Part shown: piece by piece, positions 58,558 to 64,000 of the stretch
Layout of the letters: every line of letters begins with the position of its first letter
Position numbering within the stretch: the stretch's first letter is position 1
Origin: Scenedesmus sp. ARA3
Lineage: Eukaryota; Chlorophyta; Chlorophyceae; Sphaeropleales; Scenedesmaceae
Direction: 5' to 3'
DNA length: 64,000 nt
Assembly: GCA_004335835.1 (NCBI GenBank)
Contig: RWJK01001232.1
Span: forward strand, 4,636-68,635
The notes under the pieces: model-generated
What the model saw: only the letters and a program-made list of their open reading frames with translations
What the model was told of the DNA's origin: nothing
Databases searched by the model: none
Translations under genes and position numbers: made by a program

Positions 58558-58893
58558 TGTTATGGGAGTTGTCAGGCCTTCTATGTTGAGGAGACCGTGC
58601 ACTCTGCCCTGTTTATGGGTCCAGTTCAGAGTGACTCCACAGCTACTAGTGTAAGATATGTATTTCATGCATCCTGTATGCACAAAGCCAGGCCTGCCGA
58701 ACACAAGCGAGCCCCGCTCCTTATATAGCCCTGGTGACACTACGGACACGGGTCACTACGGACACGGGTCACTACGGACACGGGTCGCGGAATCGTCAGA
58801 TTGCAATCTTGTTTATGACACAGTATTTCTTTGTTCGAGCGACTCAATATATTGAATTTACGTTTCTTGTCATCATATTGGTGGCGAAATGCG
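58558..58893 (+). mobile_element. LTR-retrotransposon fragment: LTR plus primer-binding site
   Basis: An LTR-like block runs from TGTTATGGGAG (58558) to CA at 58874-58875 (318 bp). It holds a TATA-like TTATATA (58721-58727) followed by three exact 16-bp repeats, cactacggacacgggt (58738-58785). Three bases after the CA, 58879-58893 reads TGGTGGCGAAATGCG. A primer-binding site of an LTR element begins TGG because it pairs with the CCA end of a tRNA, which fits. The block is distinctly lower in GC than its surroundings. No gag, pol or second LTR is seen in the window, so this is a 5' end fragment, truncated downstream. Family (Ty3 or Ty1 type) cannot be told. Confidence 0.55.
58738..58785. repeat. 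16-bp tandem repeat, 3 copies
   Basis: cactacggacacgggt three times without mismatch, directly downstream of the TATA-like sequence of the LTR candidate. Confidence 0.97.
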
Positions 58894-60954
58894 TTGACAC
58901 ACACTGCAGAGGGGTCCTGCAGAACGAACAGATTATGCTGCTGTTGATACGTAGATTTTGTAAGCTCCGCTTCCTGATATAGTTTTCAAAACGTGAATTG
59001 TATTGTTATACTGACTAATTACATGTTCTGGGTGCTTGTCGCTCATCTCAATGTGTAGTTCGTTTGTGATTTCGCCACATGAAATCAAGACGCAATGCAT
59101 GCATGAGGTGCAAGAAAACATTTCAATAGTGCTTCAATATTTGTGGGTGTACCTCCGTGCGACAAATGCCTTGACGTCAAGGGGTGATACTCGTGCAGGT
59201 CACCCCCCTCTCATGACGAGCCAGCCTTGACGGCCAGGCTCAGCCGTGGAACAATTTCCTCACAAACTCAGCGTAAACTCAAATACAGCTATAACAGCAA
59301 TATTAAGCTTTTAGTGCTTTAAGCGTGCGGTCATTGCCTTACATAAACCACTGCCTGCTACACACCAGGTGACAGCACAGTTGATCGTTCGTTGCCTCAC
59401 AAGGGCGATGACAGGCGACTGCACAGCACAATGCGGCAAAATAAGCATGTACAGTAAATCAGGGGGCCCTATTCACCGAGGTGACCTGTTGCAGTGTGCA
59501 CAATACTCATAACAGTGGTTGCATCATGACGCTGCCAGCACTGCTGCCTGAGGCACCCAGCAGCTGAGGCATGCACTGCACACTGCGATCACGATCCCTG
59601 CCAGCCCTACGCAGACTGTAACAGCAGAATATTGGGAAAATTTGCCATAGCACGTCGGAGCAAGCTCCCTGGCAGGCTGCAAGTGCAGTGCCTGCAGGAA
59701 ACTGCAGCACACCAACGCACGTGCAGCACAACAAAACAGGTGTACGCACGTGCCAGCAACTACGCACATGCGCACCACACCTGACAGCCAGGCAGGCAGA
59801 ACAACCTCCCAGACGCCGCAAGTGCTACATGCATGCACATGTAAGCACATAAAACTAGCCAGCACAGAACCAGCTGCGTCAGCGCTCCCCTGGAGCACTG
59901 CAGCATGTCCTGTGGCAAGGCAGCACACTGACTAGACACTGCTGCACGCACTCAAGCAGTTCGGATGTGTCAACAGGATGCACTCGATGGGATGCCTCAT
60001 GCAAGTTGCTGCAAATTGCCATGTGGTGCTGACATGCCACAAGAATCCATGCGACCTGATGCTGATAAGGCACTACTAGTACTATTACATGATGGCATCA
60101 TGGCTGTAACGTCACCACACGCATGGTCTTGCCATATCAGCATCAGATTGCATGGATTGTAGTACAAGCATGTTCAACAAGCACAGTGAGGCCTGCAGGG
60201 ATGTACTGCGTCAGCCCTCAGCTGCCGTGAGCCCCTCTTGGGCTGCAGCCTGGACAATGCGATTGCCAATCGAACGTGTGGTCGCCAAACACGCAGCAAG
60301 TGCGTACTCGCAGTGAAGGATGCACTTGAATAGTGCACTGCCACCATGGTGAGGCTCAATGACACGACAGGCGATTGCAGCACATGCAGATAACACAGCT
60401 GCACTGCCGTTGGGATTGCCAGCTGATGCAGCCAAACCACACCAGGCATCGCCAAGACAGGAAAAAGACCATTGCAACACACGTGGAGCCCACTGCTTGC
60501 TGCACCTGGGCACCAGCGGCAGTGCCGGCCATGATGTGGCTGCTGACGACTGCAGGTATTCACTGCTGTGCAGCCGCTGCTGCAGTTGCTTGTGATGCTG
60601 TGCTGCTGTCTGACAGGTGGCAGGAGGGCGCCAAACAGCCGGAGGGTATGCAGGGGCGCACGCCCAGCACGCGCACTGCCTGACTGCTGCTGCTGACAAT
60701 GTTGATGATGCATGTGTTCCACTGACACACCGCTGCTGTCAGCAGCTGTTGCCGAATCGTGCCGCTGGTGCTGCTGCATGATGCGCCAGCATTGCAACTG
60801 CTGCTGCTGCTGCTGCTGTTACGTCCCTGGCGAACTTGGGCAGCTGCCTCCCCAGCACTGCTGGAAACTTCAGCAGCAAGCAGCAGAGCAGTCACAGAAA
60901 CAACCTGCTGCTGCTGCTGCTGCCGCTGCCGCTGCCGCTGCCGCAGCTGTTGCT
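58894..60954. other. Interval without recognised gene
   Basis: The first 350 bases are AT-richer and follow the putative primer-binding site, so they may be the untranslated leader of the truncated retroelement. From 59250 to 60900 composition returns to the local norm. No coding exon or RNA gene was recognised. Confidence 0.5.
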
Positions 60955-61776
60955 TTACTGGCGTGGTGCCAGCACAACCAGCGAGTAGGCCAGCAGCCCT
61001 AGCACGCCAAAGAACAGCAGGTTGAGGCCCCAGGCGCCCTCAAACAGTTGAAAGGGGCTGGCCAGGCCAGCTAGCAGGGAGCCTGCAGCAGCTGCTGCCT
61101 GGCCACCATACTGCTGCAGCACTGCCAGGCCCTGCAGGGGCAGCAGCGGCAAGCAGGCGAGCAAAAGGCGGGAGCAACGTTGAGTCAGCTGCAGAGCAAC
61201 TAGACCAGTGGGGTCAGTTGCTGGTTGTTCCAAGGAATCTGCAGACGCTGACTGGCCTGCCATGTTGCTGCGTCGCTGCCTCAGCATGCTGGGATGAGAT
61301 GGTGCAACAGCCCTTGACAGTAACACAAGGGAAGAGCAGCTGCGGTGCTACTGCAGGCGGTTCATGTGTAGCCTGCTGATACACGCACTTGCAAACGCCT
61401 ATCCTTCAAGGTAGGGCAGCAGCAGCTGTGACATCAGCTGCCGGTGCTGCTGCTGCTTCTGCTGCTGCTGCCACTGCAAAAGAACACAGGCTCAGAGCCC
61501 CTGAATCCATCTTACCTCCTTCGCTGTATCTAGGTCCACATTCATATCACTTGGCACACTTATGCTGGGTAGCTGCTGCTGCAGCTGCTCGCTGATGCTT
61601 GCTGGTGGGGCTGTGGCTGTGGTGGTGAGAGGGACACCGTTGAATGAGGCAGAAGGAGCGCGAGCAGGCCGACCACGCACAACATAACGCTGAACACCAC
61701 CCAATTGTTGCGAACAGCGACGGCTGCTAGCCAATGTGCCGCTGGAGGGACGAGTGGTGACCGAGGTGGAGTACAT
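60955..61776 (-). CDS. Small putative plastid membrane protein
   Basis: Model: exon A 61516-61776 (ATG; MYSTSVTTRPSSGTLASSRR, Ser/Thr/Arg-rich and poor in acids like an algal transit peptide; ends VDLDTAKE|gtaaga) joined in phase to exon B 60955-61131 (acceptor ccctgcag; GLAVLQQYGGQ, then LFEGAWG and the hydrophobic LNLLFFGVLGLLAYSLVVL, ending APRQ). This gives 145 residues with one clear and one weaker membrane segment. Alternatives: exon A may splice to a short Gln-rich exon near 61405-61465 and stop, or exon B may belong to a separate ORF starting at 61287. Plastid location is inferred from composition only; no family recognised. Confidence 0.5.
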
Positions 61777-62541
61777 GTCGTGCTGCAAGCCCCTTTGCCA
61801 CAGTGATTGACAGCAGCTTTTTGACAAGTAACAAAAAATGTAAAAGTTAGTATGCAATCGCCTCAAGGTACCTTCAACAGCTGTGCAGCATGTGTAACTT
61901 GGTGCAGGTTCAGGGCTGTGTGTTTGAAAGCAAGGAGCTTGGGTGACCGGCAGCACTTGCAGTCCGTGCAAGCCACTATTCAAGGCTTGCTCTACCAAAC
62001 CCAACGCAGCAGAGACCTGGGATGAGTTTGCCGTTCTACCATCTGAGGAATTGTGCCGCCCGACCGGCAACAACAAGATGGAAGCAACATGCATGATGCA
62101 ACATCGCCAGCCTGTTCACATCGGTGATGTGCATCTCAATGCAAACAACTTGCACATAGCCAGTTCCATAGTAGTGTACAGCTGCTGTACAGATGCTGCT
62201 GCGCCGTGATTCTTGTGTGCCAGCATGAACTGCAGCCTGCTGGCTGGCTGCTCCCTGCATCACCACTGCAGCAGCTGGTCACTACTGCAGGCTCCAATGC
62301 AGCCAATCTCCTGCACCTCAGCCCAGTATTGGGCGGTACTGTGGCTGCAGCACTACCAACAACCAGACCTACTTGCCGTGTATCACTGCCAAGCAGCATG
62401 CCAACACACACGACAGCATCTGCCTGCTATCTAGCCTGGCAACACGACAATCCATGCACAGCATGCAGCATAGTGAAAATCACCAGTTCACAACTTGACA
62501 TGCACCGAACGCTAACCTGCATGCAGATGCAACTGCTCACA
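61777..62541. other. Intergenic on minus-strand gene pair
   Basis: Separates the small membrane-protein gene from the end of the Ala/Gln-rich orphan. The minus-strand frame remains open to 62094, so an additional upstream exon cannot be excluded. No repeats of note. Confidence 0.4.
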
Positions 62542-62647
62542 CTACTGGTGCCCCTGCGCCGCAGCAGCAGCGCAGCGCGTGGCATCTTCCCGCCACCTGG
62601 CCAACAGGTAGCACCCCAAGGGGCCCAGCTGACCCACGCCAGGCAAG

Positions 62648-62679
<32 letters not shown>

Positions 62680-63618
62680 AGTGCCGCCACTGCTGCTGCC
62701 GCCGAGGCCGCTGAGCCCACCGCCAGGCCCTGCAAACGGCCGCTGCTTGCCCAGCCCTGCAGGGGGGGTGCTGCCTAGCCCAAGCTGCTCCATCTTGCGC
62801 TGCTGCTGCTGCTGCTGCTGCAGTACAGGCTGCTGCTGCTGCTCTACCTCGCTGATCTGTGGCAGCTTCTGCTGCTGTTGCTGTGGCTTTGACCGCTGCT
62901 GCTCCAGCCCGTCTGCTGCTGCTGCGCCAAACATGCTGGCTGCTGCTGCGCGAAGTTTGACCAGCGCAGGCTGCTCGTTGACCGACAGCTGCAGAATGGC
63001 CTCGCACAGCAGCCGTGAACAGCTGCCCGGCTGCAGCTGCTCCAGCTGTTGTAGCGCTGATGCAGCAGTGTCAATTGCGGCCTGCGGCACAGCATGGGGA
63101 CCAGCAGAAGAGCAGAGCAGATCAGGTTGTGTGATGGAACACAGCTCGCAAGCAAATTGCCAGTAGCACACCAGACTGCCTGCACAGCTGCCTGAGTAAG
63201 TAGAGTAGCAGGCGCACAGCTGACAGCAGTGCTGCTATGCTCAAAAGCAGACCGCCAACAGCAGGCTGCGCTTCTGCAGTGCTATCGCGCTGTCCAATGC
63301 TTGTTTGGCCCGTTGGCTCAAGCACACGCTGTGCATTTGGTGTATAAGAGAGGGCTTTAGGCATGCCGCTGCCCACCTGCACGCCTGGTGCCGGCCCCGC
63401 CCCTGCAGGCCCCCCAGCGCCCTGCAGCGACTGCAGCGCAGGCAGCAGCAGCCGCCCCAACGCTGCGCCTCCATCTGCTGCTGCCGCTGCTGCTGCTGCT
63501 GCTGGTCCTGCTGCGCTGACGGGGGCGCTGGTGCCGTCCTGCCAGACCACGCGTGATGACACGATAGGGATGGCGCCCGGCGCTGACCCGTTGCCGGCAG
63601 CACCACCTGTGCAAGGCA
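62542..63618 (-). CDS. Uncharacterised Ala/Gln/Gly-rich protein, 5' end not found
   Basis: Exon about 63386-63618 enters through a CAG acceptor (PGAIPIVSSRVVWQDGTSAP, then poly-Ala, ALGRLLLPALQSLQGAGGPA, ends PGVQ|gtgggc). Exon from about 63092 to 62542 codes AAIDTAASALQQLEQLQPGS, CSRLLCEAILQLSVNEQPAL, VKLRAAAASMFGAA, then poly-Q and poly-Ala/Gly stretches, stop at 62542. The helical middle part may be a small interaction domain. Upstream sequence to the window edge is AT-rich and plastid-like, so the first exon(s) lie beyond it or outside the window. No family recognised. Confidence 0.5.
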
Positions 63619-63694
63619 GCAGCATCAGCAACAGCAGGTGAGTGTGTGGACAGGCAAACAGGCAGGCACAGGGCAAATCTCACTTTGTGAGCAG

Positions 63695-63925
63695 CGCTTT
63701 GGTTCTATAGAACCTTTTGTTCTATAGAACAAAAGCGTCTAAAGACCCAAAGGCAAAGCTTCAAAAAATTTATGGTTCTAAATTTTATATTATTTTTTTT
63801 ATTTAATTCTATAATTTCTAAAAATAAAAACCTTTTGTTCAAAGAACAAAAGTGCTGCGCCCTTTTGTTCAAAGAACAAAAGTGCTGCGCCCTTTTGTTC
63901 AAAGAACAAAAGTGCTGCGCCCTAT
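63695..63925. other. AT-rich plastid-like patch (possible NUPT)
   Basis: About 230 bases of strongly AT-rich DNA in a GC-rich neighbourhood, with palindromic short repeats (ggttctatagaacc; cttttgttctatagaacaaaag-type) and the tandem repeat below. Such small palindromic repeats between genes are typical of chlorophycean plastid genomes. Transfer of plastid DNA to the nucleus is the likeliest reading (inference). Confidence 0.55.
63831..63920. repeat. 30-bp palindrome-bearing tandem repeat, 3 copies
   Basis: Exact units at 63831, 63861 and 63891. Each holds the inverted repeat cttttgttc-aaa-gaacaaaag followed by tgctgcgc. Confidence 0.97.
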
Positions 63926-64000
63926 GGGGCGTTGCTTTGCTGGCACCTGGCATGGCGGTGCACAGACCAGTGATCAGCAGCATTGAGCACATACTGCTAT

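Noticed and set aside
1..64000. tRNA or rRNA genes
   Set aside because: No T-loop (ggttcgaatcc-like) or rRNA core sequence was recognised while reading; a covariance-model scan would be decisive.

Overview
The window looks like nuclear DNA of a chlorophyte green alga, probably a chlorophycean of the Scenedesmus/Tetradesmus kind (inference). Reasons: intron-rich genes with GT-AG introns (donors mostly gtgag/gtgcg), moderately high GC, saturation with CAG/CTG triplets, eukaryotic genes such as pescadillo, ATG6/Beclin and glyoxalase I, and a short AT-rich patch that resembles chlorophycean plastid repeat DNA. All calls rest on reading the bases; no alignment was run.

Layout, left to right: pescadillo PES1/NOP7 (minus, 264-5308, 3' end outside the window); a leucine-rich-repeat protein (minus, 6069-8708) with an in-frame TGA; an uncharacterised protein with two SUMO-interaction-like motifs (plus, 9585-11893); a gene-poor stretch; glyoxalase I (minus, 16168-19308); a second gene-poor stretch with a CCAG satellite; an RBM45-like three-RRM RNA-binding protein (minus, about 24266-31263); an armadillo-like protein (plus, 32512-35561) whose CTG tract holds an assembly gap; a coiled-coil/aldo-keto-reductase/F-box-like protein (plus, 36715-40303); a helical orphan (minus, 41051-42637); autophagy gene ATG6/Beclin (minus, 43946-48430); an M17 leucyl aminopeptidase (minus, 48972-55107); a very small doubtful gene near 57.2-57.7 kb; an LTR-retrotransposon fragment (58558-58893); a small putative plastid membrane protein (minus, 60955-61776); an Ala/Gln-rich orphan (minus, 62542-63618); and an AT-rich plastid-like patch at 63.7-63.9 kb. 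The genes are housekeeping genes of unrelated pathways (ribosome biogenesis, methylglyoxal detoxification, RNA binding, autophagy, peptide turnover); no operon-like functional unit is visible.

The most unusual property is architectural. In at least six genes (PES1, GLO1, the RBM45-like gene, ATG6, the aminopeptidase, and repeatedly within each) introns contain tandem copies of the adjacent exon edge plus its splice site, in units of roughly 90-155 bp. The extreme case is the 1.2-kb intron after RNP-half of RRM3 in the RBM45-like gene, with about 11 copies of the exon end and donor. In parallel, CTG runs in the sense orientation sit directly before 3' splice sites of many introns, ending as (CTG)nCAG|exon, so the triplet repeat seems to serve as the pyrimidine-rich acceptor tract. 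A near-perfect 48-bp hairpin with a 4-nt loop lies in PES1 intron 2. These three patterns are the best candidates for something undescribed.
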